Positions 10,241 through 18,919 of a stretch of 39,568 nucleotides of DNA are shown here, in pieces. Position numbers and translations under genes: made by a program. The stretch is taken from contig NZ_MCRI01000022.1 of NCBI RefSeq assembly GCF_001720165.1, forward strand, positions 1 to 39,568, in the 5' to 3' direction. The notes under the pieces are model-generated. The model ran no database searches and had not been told where the DNA came from. It saw nothing but the letters and a program-made list of their open reading frames with translations. Position 1 is the stretch's first letter, and each line of letters begins with the position of its first letter. This DNA comes from Methylophaga muralis. Its GTDB lineage: Bacteria > Pseudomonadota > Gammaproteobacteria > Nitrosococcales > Methylophagaceae.

Positions 10241-10997
10241 CAGCTAGAAACCTGTTTACCTGCTCAATAAAAATATCTGGTTGATCTGCATGTACCCAAT
10301 GTCCGGCATTATCGATCACTACATGTTCCGCGTTTGGATAAAAAGATTTAATCTGTTGCCAATCATTATCCGTAACGTAGTTTGATTTTTCACCACTGAT
10401 AAACAGAGCTGGCACTTCTACAGCATCATTTTGCTCAACACTTTGCAGCAACCCTGGGTAACTACAAAACAAAGCCTGCAGATTGATACGCCAGTTAAAT
10501 TCTTGATCGTTTTTTTGCAAATTCAGTAATAAGAATTGACGTACCAATGGATCTGGCAGTGTTCCCGATAAAGCTTCGCTCACTTCCGTACGTGATGAAA
10601 ATTTTGATAAATCTAATGCTAATAACGCTTTGAAAATAACACTGTGTTCATCGATATATTGTCGTGGGGCAATATCTACAACAATAAGTCTGTTTACTCG
10701 ATTAATAAAATTCTGGGTAAATTGCATGGCGGTTTTGCCGCCGAGCGAATGTCCCAGCAGATCTATTGTTGGTAAGCTTAAATCGTCTAGTAAATTCAGC
10801 AAATCCTCGGCCATTAAATCAAACGTTTGCTGAGGATGATGAAATGAGCGGCCGTGATTACGCAGATCAACACTAATAACCTGTCGCTCGGATGAAAGGG
10901 CTTTAGCTATACCACGCCAGTTATCCGCTGAACCAAATAAACCATGCAGGATAACTAACGGTGAACCCTGGCCAATTGATTGATAGTGTAATTTCAT
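10233..10997 (-). CDS. Alpha/beta-fold hydrolase, YbfF esterase-like
   Basis: The 254-residue alpha/beta hydrolase has the oxyanion segment LHGLFGSADNWRG near residue 20, the nucleophile elbow GHSLGGKTA near 90, and the catalytic His in NAGHWVHADQP near 233. The FGSADNWRG motif is typical of the E. coli YbfF family, which cleaves short-chain acyl esters and acyl-CoA in vitro. The ATG at 10997 (MKLHYQSIGQ) is chosen over an in-frame codon at 11066, which would extend into the divergent promoter region. The gene is coupled to the downstream MazG-like gene by an 8-base overlap. Confidence 0.9.
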   Translation of the reverse strand: MKLHYQSIGQGSPLVILHGLFGSADNWRGIAKALSSERQVISVDLRNHGRSFHHPQQTFDLMAEDLLNLLDDLSLPTIDLLGHSLGGKTAMQFTQNFINRVNRLIVVDIAPRQYIDEHSVIFKALLALDLSKFSSRTEVSEALSGTLPDPLVRQFLLLNLQKNDQEFNWRINLQALFCSYPGLLQSVEQNDAVEVPALFISGEKSNYVTDNDWQQIKSFYPNAEHVVIDNAGHWVHADQPDIFIEQVNRFLADD

Positions 10998-11011
10998 AAT
11001 GGGCAACGTTA

Positions 11012-11027
11012 ACACGTTATAATGTGT
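11012..11027. promoter_or_regulatory. Near-palindrome overlapping a -10 element
   Basis: The 16-base sequence ACACGTTATAATGTGT is symmetric in seven of eight base pairs and contains a perfect TATAAT (11018-11023) about 31 bases before the start of the small + strand gene. It lies in the spacer between the divergent ybfF and that gene, so a repressor bound here could control one or both. The symmetry is seen; operator function is inference. Confidence 0.4.
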
Positions 11028-11053
11028 GATTGAAAAGTTTGGAGAAAGTGAAC

Positions 11054-11224
11054 GTGGATGAAGCAATTTTGATGATACTGGTCAAACAATATGCCGATCG
11101 ATTTGGCATCACCTTCAGTTCAAAACATTTGGACGATGAAGTGAAAAAACAGCAGCTAGTCAGTTTAATGCAGGAAGCGTTAGCAGGAAAACGTGGGCCG
11201 GTTACAGATGAGGATCTAAGCTAA
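11054..11224 (+). CDS. Small protein of unknown function
   Basis: The predicted product is 56 residues, hydrophilic and mostly helical, without a signal peptide, membrane segment or cysteines. Acidic and basic residues alternate, and it ends GPVTDEDLS. I do not recognise the family. The GTG at 11054 is preferred because GGAG lies at 11041-11044 with 9-base spacing; a GTG at 11048 and a TTG at 11030 are also in frame. It is a stand-alone gene with its own TATAAT upstream and an intrinsic terminator directly after the stop, which supports a real gene. Confidence 0.65.
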   Translation: MDEAILMILVKQYADRFGITFSSKHLDDEVKKQQLVSLMQEALAGKRGPVTDEDLS

Positions 11225-11260
11225 AAAAACACCCTCGGCACCACGCTGAGGGTGTTTTAA
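11225..11260. terminator. Bidirectional intrinsic terminator
   Basis: A long stem pairs AAAACACCCTCGGC (11226-11239) with GCTGAGGGTGTTTT (11245-11258), with one G-T wobble. A-runs and T-runs flank it on both sides, so it can end the small + strand gene and also fabB on the - strand. Confidence 0.9.
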
Positions 11261-11268
11261 TTGTTAAA

Positions 11269-12486
11269 TCAGATTTTCTCAAATACCAGACAGGCATTAG
11301 TTCCACCGAAACCAAAGCTATTTGACATCACAGCCTGCAACCCAGCATTGTCTTTGCGCTCTAATACGATTGGCATGCCCTTGGCTTGCTCATCGAGATT
11401 ATCAATATTGGCTGAAGCAGCCACAAAATCGTTTTCGAGCATCAGCAAGCTGTAAATTGCTTCCTGCACACCAGCAGCACCTAATGAGTGGCCGGACAGA
11501 GATTTAGTGGATCCTACCAGTGGGATTTGAATTTCAGCGAAAGCTTGTTTGATTGCACCCAACTCAGCTAAATCACCTACCGGTGTACTGGTGCCATGGG
11601 CATTAATGTAATCGACTTTATTGTTACGCATTGTCGACATGGCCATTTGCATACAACGCTGTGCACCTTCACCAGAAGGCGCCACCATGTCATAACCATC
11701 AGAAGTGGCAGCATAACCGGTTAATTCTGCATAAATTTTTGCGCCACGCGCTTTAGCATGTTCGTACTCTTCAAGTACCAACACACCACCACCGCCAGCG
11801 ATAACAAAACCGTCACGATCTGCATCATATGCACGTGATGCTTTTTCAGGAGTTTCGTTATATTTGGTCGACAAGGCGCCCATTGCATCAAACAATGAAC
11901 TCATGGTCCAGTGTTCTTCTTCAGCACCACCAGCAAAAACGATATCTTGTTTGCCCAGTTGGATTTGCTCCATCGCATTGCCAATGCAATGCGCACTGGT
12001 TGCACAGGCAGAAGACATTGAATAGTTGACGCCCTTGATTTTGAATGGTGTGGCCAGACAGGCTGAAGTTGTGCTTCCCATGACCTGAGTCACGCGATAT
12101 GGACCTACTCGTTTTAAGCCTTTTTCACGCAAAATATCAGCTGCTTCAACTTGATTTGAAGATGATGCTCCACCAGAGCCCATGACTAGTCCAGTTTTTG
12201 GATTGGACACATCACTTTCACTCAATCCCGCATCTTGAATTGCATGTTTCATCGCAATATAAGCATAAGCTGCGGCATCGCCCATAAAACGTAAAACTTT
12301 ACGATCAATAAAATCTTTAAAATCAATATCAAAAAAACCCGCGACATGGCTACGAAAGCCCATATCAGCGTACTGCTGTTTAAAATGGATACCAGAACGA
12401 CCGGTGCGAAGTGATTCGGTAACGGTGGCAAGATCCAATCCTAAACAGGAGGTGATCCCCATACCAGTAACAACTACACGTCTCAT
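11269..12486 (-). CDS. fabB: Beta-ketoacyl-ACP synthase I FabB
   Basis: The 405-residue thiolase-fold condensing enzyme elongates acyl-ACP with malonyl-ACP and is needed for the unsaturated branch of type II fatty acid synthesis. The nucleophile is C161 in [11 protein letters not shown]. The two catalytic histidines lie in [12 protein letters not shown] near residue 298 and GHSLGAAG near 333, and the C-terminal [10 protein letters not shown] motif is present. Adjacency to fabA, 9 bases upstream on the same strand, indicates FabB rather than FabF. The ATG at 12486 gives the usual [10 protein letters not shown] start. A bidirectional terminator follows the gene. Confidence 0.96.
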   Translation of the reverse strand: MRRVVVTGMGITSCLGLDLATVTESLRTGRSGIHFKQQYADMGFRSHVAGFFDIDFKDFIDRKVLRFMGDAAAYAYIAMKHAIQDAGLSESDVSNPKTGLVMGSGGASSSNQVEAADILREKGLKRVGPYRVTQVMGSTTSACLATPFKIKGVNYSMSSACATSAHCIGNAMEQIQLGKQDIVFAGGAEEEHWTMSSLFDAMGALSTKYNETPEKASRAYDADRDGFVIAGGGGVLVLEEYEHAKARGAKIYAELTGYAATSDGYDMVAPSGEGAQRCMQMAMSTMRNNKVDYINAHGTSTPVGDLAELGAIKQAFAEIQIPLVGSTKSLSGHSLGAAGVQEAIYSLLMLENDFVAASANIDNLDEQAKGMPIVLERKDNAGLQAVMSNSFGFGGTNACLVFEKI

Positions 12487-12495
12487 TGTCTTGTC

Positions 12496-13011
12496 CTAAA
12501 AGTTGTCAGTTGATGTAAACAGACCAACTCGTAAATCTTTGGCGAAGTAGATATCGCGACCATCCACAGATACTGTGCCATCAGCAATGGCAAGTACTAG
12601 TTTGCGTGAAATTACTCGTTTCAAATCAATACGGTAAGTCACTTTTTTGGCGCTAGGTAATACTTGTCCAGTAAATTTCACTTCACCGGAACCCAGCGCT
12701 CTTCCTCTACCGGGATTACCATCCCATGCCAGAAAAAAGCCAAGTAATTGCCACATAGCATCTAGGCCCAGGCAACCTGGCATGACCGGATCACCCGGGA
12801 AATGGCATTTAAAAAACCATAGATCCGGATGAATATCCAGTTCAGCAATGATTTCACCTTTTCCATAGGCACCACCATCATTGGAAATATGACTGATACG
12901 ATCCATCATCAGCATATTGGGGACTGGCAGTTGGGCATTGCCCGGGCCAAACATTTCTCCGTGGCCGCACTGCAAGAGTTCCTCGAAGGAAAAAGATGAT
13001 TGCTTACTCAT
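12496..13011 (-). CDS. fabA: 3-hydroxydecanoyl-ACP dehydratase/isomerase FabA
   Basis: The 171-residue hot-dog-fold enzyme dehydrates 3-hydroxydecanoyl-ACP and isomerises trans-2- to cis-3-decenoyl-ACP, introducing the double bond of unsaturated fatty acids. Catalytic H70 lies in [15 protein letters not shown], and the Asp of the active site is D84 in [11 protein letters not shown]. Length and N terminus match E. coli FabA. It is the first gene of a fabA-fabB operon with a 9-base spacer. The 90-base upstream spacer before the secretion operon terminator must hold its promoter; I see no clear FabR-type operator. Confidence 0.97.
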   Translation of the reverse strand: MSKQSSFSFEELLQCGHGEMFGPGNAQLPVPNMLMMDRISHISNDGGAYGKGEIIAELDIHPDLWFFKCHFPGDPVMPGCLGLDAMWQLLGFFLAWDGNPGRGRALGSGEVKFTGQVLPSAKKVTYRIDLKRVISRKLVLAIADGTVSVDGRDIYFAKDLRVGLFTSTDNF

Positions 13012-13103
13012 GAAATTCTAAAATAACCCTACAAATTAAGCACGACATAATAGCATGATAGTTTGATTGCAGAAAAAGTTGCAGCTATCCACGTACAGGT
13101 TCT

Positions 13104-13134
13104 AAAAAAAAGCCATACCCCACGGGCATGGCTT
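13104..13134 (-). terminator. Intrinsic terminator of the type I secretion operon
   Basis: Read on the - strand, AAGCCATGCCC and GGGTATGGCTT form an imperfect stem (one internal mismatch) with a short loop, followed by a run of T (the A-run at 13104-13111 on the + strand). It lies 25 bases after the TolC-like gene. Confidence 0.8.
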
Positions 13135-13159
13135 ATCGTTTGATTAAACTATGGAAAAT

Positions 13160-14479
13160 CTAGTTTCGACTATCAGCAACAGTTGTAGCGGCTGCTGGTG
13201 CAATAATTTCTAAACTTTCCAGTAGTGCTCCAATACTGTTAAGCACCCGGTATTTGGTGAAAAGCTCATCGTACTGCGCGTTGGTCAACGATATCCGCGC
13301 TCTGAACAATTCGTTTTCAGAATCCAGTAAATCCAATAATGTGCGCTGACCGATATTGAACTGCTGTTGGTAGGCATCACGGGTTTTTTCTGCTGCATCA
13401 GCATATTGTTCGAAATAGGACATCTGCCGGCGAACGGTTTCTAATGCATTCCATGATAAACGGACACTTTGCTCAACTTGTCGATGTGTATTGTTACGAA
13501 TTTCAGCAGCTTGATTGATTAGAAATGCGGTTTCTTCTCGGCGTGCTTTATCTCTACCGCCATTAAGCAAGTTATAACGCAAGCGGAACATAGCTGTAAC
13601 ATCTTTATCAGTTCCTCGAACCCCATCGATATCATGATCGTTTCGAGTTCCTAATTCAAAATCCACACGTGGTAAAAATGCTGCTCTGGTCACATCATGC
13701 TGCGCATTGGCTGAAGCCACATCGGCTTGAGCAGAGCGCAAGGTTGGATGATTTTGAAGGGCTATGTTCACAGCTTCTTCAATACTCGAAGGCATAAAGG
13801 GGTCAGGCGTCGGCGGTTCTGATAGTGAGCTTGGCGCTGCGCCAATTACTCTTAAATAATTAGTCTCGGCATCACGCAAATTGCTTTGTTCGGCCATTAG
13901 ATTTGTTTCAGCCAAAGCCAAACGGCCAAAACTTTGATCCATATCGGCTCGCCGACCAACGCCACGTTCACTACGTAAAGTTATCTGATCGTGAGTGCGT
14001 TGATGAGACTCAAGATTGGTTTGAGCTAACTCAACCAGTTGTTGACGCCGTAAAACATTGAGATAGGCTTCTGTGGCTTCTAAAGCAGTATTCTCTGCCA
14101 CACTGTAAACTGAATGAGCGCGTGAGTCTGTTCTTGCTTTATGGCGCTCTACCTCATTTTTAGTGAGACTGCCATCGTAAAGCATTTGCCTGAGATTCAA
14201 ACTGGCTTCATCACGATTCAAATGTATTTCACCATCACCGCGATTACGGGTTGCTGGACTGTCAGTTGATTCCCAACCAGTTCCAACACCTAAGTCAATC
14301 GTCGGAAAATATCCGGCTCTTGCCTGATCAATTTCTTTAGACACAGCCTGACGTTCACTGACCGCAGCCAATACGTCTGGGTTGGTTTTTAAAGTGGTGT
14401 GAATTGCTTCCTGCAAAGTTTCAGCTTGCACTGAACTAAAGCACAGCAATGTCGGGATTATAAAAAGCGCTTTGTTCAT
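13160..14479 (-). CDS. TolC-family outer-membrane channel of a type I secretion system
   Basis: The 439-residue protein has a signal peptide (about residues 1-19, ending SSVQA) and two repeated outer-membrane-efflux domains rich in long helices and short strands, as in TolC/LapE/AggA. It would form the trimeric outer-membrane exit duct. The repeat starts are visible as LQEAIHTTLKTNPDVLAA near residue 22 and IEEAVNIALQNHPTLRSA near 235. Neighbouring ABC exporter and HlyD-type adaptor genes on the same strand identify it as a type I secretion component. A 136-base spacer containing an eight-G tract separates it from the regulator gene upstream, so it may also have its own promoter. Confidence 0.92.
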   Translation of the reverse strand: MNKALFIIPTLLCFSSVQAETLQEAIHTTLKTNPDVLAAVSERQAVSKEIDQARAGYFPTIDLGVGTGWESTDSPATRNRGDGEIHLNRDEASLNLRQMLYDGSLTKNEVERHKARTDSRAHSVYSVAENTALEATEAYLNVLRRQQLVELAQTNLESHQRTHDQITLRSERGVGRRADMDQSFGRLALAETNLMAEQSNLRDAETNYLRVIGAAPSSLSEPPTPDPFMPSSIEEAVNIALQNHPTLRSAQADVASANAQHDVTRAAFLPRVDFELGTRNDHDIDGVRGTDKDVTAMFRLRYNLLNGGRDKARREETAFLINQAAEIRNNTHRQVEQSVRLSWNALETVRRQMSYFEQYADAAEKTRDAYQQQFNIGQRTLLDLLDSENELFRARISLTNAQYDELFTKYRVLNSIGALLESLEIIAPAAATTVADSRN

Positions 14480-14539
14480 AATCTTTTCCTAATTCAAAGC
14501 AGTAATCGGTATTTTTAGGGTTAATAACCGCTTACAGCT

Positions 14540-14547
14540 CCCCCCCC
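14540..14547 (-). repeat. Homopolymeric G8 tract upstream of the TolC-like gene
   Basis: Eight consecutive C on the + strand (G on the coding strand) lie about 60 bases before the TolC-like start codon, in the spacer after the regulator stop. Tracts like this can change length by slippage. No coding frame crosses it; any effect would be on promoter spacing or the mRNA leader. Confidence 0.6.
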
Positions 14548-14615
14548 AAAGCAATACCTTCCTATTCCATTCGATTCTGATTGTAGACAAAACAACTCAA
14601 CTACACAATGCGAGC

Positions 14616-15266
14616 TTATCTCAGATCGCGAAACACAATCGCGAGTGAAAGACGATCCGGTAAATTCATTTTTTGAAAAATGGTGGTTAAATGTGCTTTA
14701 ACCGTTCTTTCAGTAATATTCATATTTCGGGCAATCATTTTATTGGTTGCTCCGTGACTTACCATTTTGGCTACTTCTAATTCTTTAGGGGAGAGCGTTT
14801 CTGCCGCTCGACGCTGCTTTTCACTTACTTCAGGGAGATGACTAATTTCATCAATCAAACCGGAAATAACATGACGCTCGACCCAAACCTCGCCATTAGT
14901 AATCAGCAATAAGGCTTCCTGAAGTTTGCTCATCGGCAGGTTTTGGTTGAAATAACCGCGAGCACCTTGTTTTAAGGCTGCAATTTGTACTGGGATTGGT
15001 CGTGGAGGTCCTATCACCAGAATACGGCTATCCGGACATAATTTTTTCAGCTGTCCGATGATTTGTGAAGGATTATCATCTAGTAAAAATTGATGACAGA
15101 GCACCAACTCCGCTGTTTGTTTTTTGAGTGCCTCAAGTAAACCATTAATATCTTTGTACAGACTGACATCGTAAATAGCTGGCAACGCGTCAGTTATAAC
15201 GCGCGCCACATCATTATCTGCTGTTGCCAGATAAAGACTTTTTTCAGTCTCTGTAATTACTGTCAT
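14616..15266 (-). CDS. LuxR/NarL-type regulator with degenerate receiver domain
   Basis: The 216-residue protein has the layout of a NarL-type response regulator: an N-terminal receiver-like domain (about residues 9-130) and a C-terminal LuxR helix-turn-helix (about 150-212, with LSPKELEVAKMVSHGATNK and ITERTVKAHLTTIFQKM). The receiver lacks its phosphorylation site: the usual Asp falls at H58 in ELVLCHQ, the conserved Lys falls at Q108 in YFNQN, and the Ser/Thr falls at G86. It probably works without phosphorylation. It lies between the adaptor and TolC genes of the secretion operon and may control that operon or adhesin expression; targets are not known. Confidence 0.88.
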   Translation of the reverse strand: MTVITETEKSLYLATADNDVARVITDALPAIYDVSLYKDINGLLEALKKQTAELVLCHQFLLDDNPSQIIGQLKKLCPDSRILVIGPPRPIPVQIAALKQGARGYFNQNLPMSKLQEALLLITNGEVWVERHVISGLIDEISHLPEVSEKQRRAAETLSPKELEVAKMVSHGATNKMIARNMNITERTVKAHLTTIFQKMNLPDRLSLAIVFRDLR

Positions 15267-15281
15267 GGTTCAACCTTAGCC

Positions 15282-16610
15282 TCAACGTTCTCTCAACGCT
15301 TCATTTTTAGCTTTAAGTATGGGCTTTAATAGGTAATCAAGCACGGTTTTTTCACCCGTAAGAATATCCACTGTCACCGTCATCCCTGGAATTATTCCTA
15401 ATTCGCCCAAACTACTTTTTATATAATTTTGTTCTGTGCGTAAATAGATAAGATAAAAACTTTCATCTTCATCATTTGTTATGGTATCGGCACTAATACG
15501 CTCCAACTTAGCTTGCAAACCACCATAAATGGAAAAGTCATACGCTGTAAACTTTACCATCGCCTCCTGTCCGGGCCTTAAAAACGCAATATCCGCCGGA
15601 CGAATCTGTGCTTCAATTAATAAATTATCTTCTAACGGCACAATTTCTACCAGATCCATACCTGGTTGTATAACCCCGCCAATAGTATTAATCATCAAGC
15701 GCTTAATAGTACCTTTCATCGGCGAGCGAACATTGGTGCGGGTAACTCGATCTGCCAGTGCCGATACAGATTCTTCGGTTCTTGCCATTTCAGCACGGAC
15801 ATCACTTAGTTCTCTGGCCGCTTCAGATTTAAAACGGGTAGTGGCTTCATTTATTTTCTGTTGCACTTCATCCATTGATGAGCGAATACGCGGAATGGCC
15901 AATCTGTTTGAATCCATTTCACCTCTCAAATCATTGACTGTACGCCTCAGTCTCAACAACTCGACTTCGGACATAACACCAGCCGCGACCAATGGCTCTG
16001 ACATTTGCAATTCCTGATTGCTAAGCTCAAAACTGCGACTCAGTTGTTCTTGTCTGGCCTGTTTTTCAACTAATTCTTGTCTACGCTGTTCAGCTTGCCG
16101 TTTTAAAACATCAATTGTGGTTTGCAACTGTAATTGTCGTGATTGATAAAGTGATCTTTCTTCTGCAACCAATGCTGGTTGCGCCTCGATCAGAGCAGCG
16201 GGAAGCTCCAAAGGTTTACCTTCACTTTCGGCAGCTAATCTCGCTGTCCTGGCGACTAACTCCCAATATTTAAGTTGTGATTCACGAAATGAAGAGGAGA
16301 AGCGCGTATCGTCTATTCTTAATAAGATGTCATCTTTTTCAACCAATTGACCTTCACTGACCAGAACGTCAGCCAATATTCCACCTTCCAGGTTTTGTAT
16401 CACTTGAACTTTACTGGAGGGAACCACCTTACCCTGACCACGGGTGACTTCGTCAATTGCCGCAACACTAGCCCACCACAACGCTGTACCAATAAATGCC
16501 GCTATCAACAACAACAAAACATGTCCGCCCCAGTGAGTTGACGCCATGGTCGCCGCACTGATTTCAGACATAAAACTGATATCTTCATTATTTTTTTTAG
16601 ACCAGGCCAT
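15282..16610 (-). CDS. HlyD-family type I secretion adaptor (LapC-like)
   Basis: The 442-residue membrane fusion protein links the inner-membrane ABC exporter to the TolC-type channel. One membrane helix lies at about residues 26-47, followed by the barrel/lipoyl half-motif VQVIQNLEGGILADVLVSEG, a long coiled-coil region (about 120-270), the second lipoyl half (TNVRSPMKGTIKRL) and a C-terminal beta-barrel. The order matches HlyD/LapC. The ATG at 16610 (MAWSKKNN) is chosen because AAAGGA lies 7-10 bases upstream; an in-frame start at 16643 would overlap the ABC gene. It begins 4 bases after the ABC exporter stop. Confidence 0.92.
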   Translation of the reverse strand: MAWSKKNNEDISFMSEISAATMASTHWGGHVLLLLIAAFIGTALWWASVAAIDEVTRGQGKVVPSSKVQVIQNLEGGILADVLVSEGQLVEKDDILLRIDDTRFSSSFRESQLKYWELVARTARLAAESEGKPLELPAALIEAQPALVAEERSLYQSRQLQLQTTIDVLKRQAEQRRQELVEKQARQEQLSRSFELSNQELQMSEPLVAAGVMSEVELLRLRRTVNDLRGEMDSNRLAIPRIRSSMDEVQQKINEATTRFKSEAARELSDVRAEMARTEESVSALADRVTRTNVRSPMKGTIKRLMINTIGGVIQPGMDLVEIVPLEDNLLIEAQIRPADIAFLRPGQEAMVKFTAYDFSIYGGLQAKLERISADTITNDEDESFYLIYLRTEQNYIKSSLGELGIIPGMTVTVDILTGEKTVLDYLLKPILKAKNEALRER

Positions 16611-16614
16611 CCAT

Positions 16615-18795
16615 TTATCCTTTAGAAACCCGGATATGACCACTTTTCAATGCAGCCAGAATTTGCTCACGTGGCCCATCCGCCACTAATTTTCCTTGAT
16701 CCATAACTAACACTCGATCTACCAGACTTAACAACGAAGCACGATGTGTAACCAGAATAAGGGTTTTATCTTTGATAATGTCATTGAGCTTTGCTTTAAA
16801 CCGCTCTTCACTGCTGTTATCCATAGCATTAGTTGGCTCATCCAACACTAAAACCGGGGGATCCAATAACAAGGCTCGCGCCACAGCAATACTTTGCCGT
16901 TGGCCACCTGATAGGCCTTCACCACGCTCACCTACTGGCATATCAAATCCTGAGGGATGTCGATTAATAAACTCCGTCACGCCAGCAATCTCTGCTGCGC
17001 GAAGCACAGCTGAATCTTCAGCAAAAGGTGCTCCTAATGCGATATTGTCTCTGACACTCCCATAAAACAGCATCACATCCTGCGGCACATAACCGATTGA
17101 GCGACGAAGATCGATTGGATCGATCTGCCGAAGATCAGTTTCATCTAATAAAACAGCACCGTCAGCGGGCTCATATAACCCCAGAATAAGTTTTTCTATA
17201 GAACTTTTACCTGAACCTATCCGCCCGATTATCGCTACTTTTTCACCTGGAGTGAGCTTGAAAGAAACATCGGTTAATGCATCTATTGCTTGTTCGGGAT
17301 AGCGGAAACTGACTTGCTTGAATTCAACACCACCTTTGAATTTTTCTCGATGTAAAAACTCCCGGCCATTTGGTCGTTCAACCGGTAAATTCATCATATT
17401 ATTCAAAGAACCCAAAGCAGCTTTTGAATGGTGGAAACGGGTTAAAATACCCGCCAGTTGCCCCATCGGTGCCAGCGCTCTTCCTGCCAGTATGGTGCTG
17501 GCAATCAATGCCCCCATACTGATTTCGTTTTCACTGATTTTATAAACACCATAAACCACCACAGCGATAGTGGTCATCTGTTGTACAAAAGTCGTTAAAT
17601 TCACCGCTGCGGAAGAGAGCAGTTTTGCTCTTTGACTGTATTTGGAAATTGAACCCGCCGTTTGCTCCCATTTGCGTTGCAAAGGTGTTTCAGCCCCGAG
17701 ACTTTTTATAGTTTCTAGCCCAGTTAAAGTCTCGATAAGCGTGGCGCTTTTTTGGCCGGCATGGCGAAACAATTGTTTGATGGCTCGTCCAAGTGGGATC
17801 TGAATAATCAAACTAATCAAAATAGTGATGGGAATTACTGCCAGCGGAATATAAGCCAAATCGCCGGCAATCATCCAGATAACTGCAATAAATAAGAAGG
17901 TAAACGGCAGATCGATTAATGTGGCAAGGGTGGCTGAAGTAAAAAAGTCTCGAAAGGATTCGAACTCTTGCATGCTGTTGGCAAAACTGCCGACTGAGTT
18001 TGGCCGGGCCGCCATTTTTATACCCAACACTTTTTCAAAAATCGTGGCCGATAAAATAACATCGGCTTTTTTGCCAGCAGCATCAATAAAATAGCCGCGT
18101 AAAGTGCGCAGCAATAAATCAAATACAAACACGATAGCCAAACCAATCGCCAACACCCATAGAGTTGCCAGCGCATGATTCGGTACCACCCGATCATAGA
18201 CATTCATGACAAATAATGGTGAGGCAATGGCAAATAGGTTGACCAGGATAGAGGCTAGAAACACTTCGCTATAGATAGGCCAGAATCGCGTCAATGTTCC
18301 CCAGAACCAATGTCTTGCACGAGGAATACTCGAAATTTCACCGCGTTTATCAAAATGCTGAACCGCTTTTATAAAAATTGCGTAACCAGTGTAATGAGCT
18401 TGCAGATCTGCCAGATCGACAAGAGATTCCGTTTCGCCACTCTCGGGATAAATCACCGTGGCTTGCTTCCCATCTAACTTCAGCAAAATACAGGCATTGC
18501 CATCATTCAGTAAAAGTACAGCCGGAAGCACTAGAGGAGAAATTTTTCGTAATGTGCGCTTAACGACTTTTGATGATAAACCAGCGCGCTCTGCTGCTCT
18601 GGAAAACAAATCTGGTGTCAGTCGATTATCAACCAACGGAAGACCTGCAACCATCGAGTCTGGACTGTGGGGTTTTTGTAGCAGTTTCGTCAGAACGGTA
18701 AGACAGGCTAATAAGGGATCGTCATGGGTTAAATAGGTTGCCTCCGCATCCCATTGCCGAGTTTGTCCTTGTTGATTGGTTGCTTTATGTTCCAT
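16615..18795 (-). CDS. Type I secretion ABC exporter (LapB-like) with degenerate C39 domain
   Basis: The 726-residue exporter has three parts. An N-terminal C39-peptidase-like domain (about residues 20-140) lacks the catalytic Cys (Pro in DDPLLACL) and His (Asn in DGNACILL), so it should bind rather than cleave its substrate. A six-helix membrane domain spans about 165-440. The ATPase domain (about 480-720) has Walker A IGRIGSGKSS, signature LSGGQRQS and Walker B VLVLDEPTNAMD. This combination is typical of LapB-type exporters of large RTX adhesins. No adhesin gene is in the window. The ATG at 18795 is preferred; an in-frame TTG at 18822 would add nine residues and neither has a clear ribosome binding site. 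Confidence 0.93.
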   Translation of the reverse strand: MEHKATNQQGQTRQWDAEATYLTHDDPLLACLTVLTKLLQKPHSPDSMVAGLPLVDNRLTPDLFSRAAERAGLSSKVVKRTLRKISPLVLPAVLLLNDGNACILLKLDGKQATVIYPESGETESLVDLADLQAHYTGYAIFIKAVQHFDKRGEISSIPRARHWFWGTLTRFWPIYSEVFLASILVNLFAIASPLFVMNVYDRVVPNHALATLWVLAIGLAIVFVFDLLLRTLRGYFIDAAGKKADVILSATIFEKVLGIKMAARPNSVGSFANSMQEFESFRDFFTSATLATLIDLPFTFLFIAVIWMIAGDLAYIPLAVIPITILISLIIQIPLGRAIKQLFRHAGQKSATLIETLTGLETIKSLGAETPLQRKWEQTAGSISKYSQRAKLLSSAAVNLTTFVQQMTTIAVVVYGVYKISENEISMGALIASTILAGRALAPMGQLAGILTRFHHSKAALGSLNNMMNLPVERPNGREFLHREKFKGGVEFKQVSFRYPEQAIDALTDVSFKLTPGEKVAIIGRIGSGKSSIEKLILGLYEPADGAVLLDETDLRQIDPIDLRRSIGYVPQDVMLFYGSVRDNIALGAPFAEDSAVLRAAEIAGVTEFINRHPSGFDMPVGERGEGLSGGQRQSIAVARALLLDPPVLVLDEPTNAMDNSSEERFKAKLNDIIKDKTLILVTHRASLLSLVDRVLVMDQGKLVADGPREQILAALKSGHIRVSKG

Positions 18796-18919
18796 GTAAT
18801 ACGACGACGCTATCCAACTCAAAATGTGAGGAGTTTCACAGTTTTTTTCTTTACTGTAAACCTATGACCGCTTAATCTTGATCAAAGTAGCATAATCCAG
18901 AAACGGCGGGAACATTAAG

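Noticed and set aside
15529-16017. A 162-codon open frame on the + strand inside the HlyD-type adaptor gene
   Set aside because: It lies fully antisense to a clear protein family member and its Ser/Arg/Ile-rich translation has no domain character.
17950-17975. A GATTCGAACTC string resembling a tRNA T-arm
   Set aside because: It lies inside the ABC exporter coding sequence and no cloverleaf can be drawn around it.
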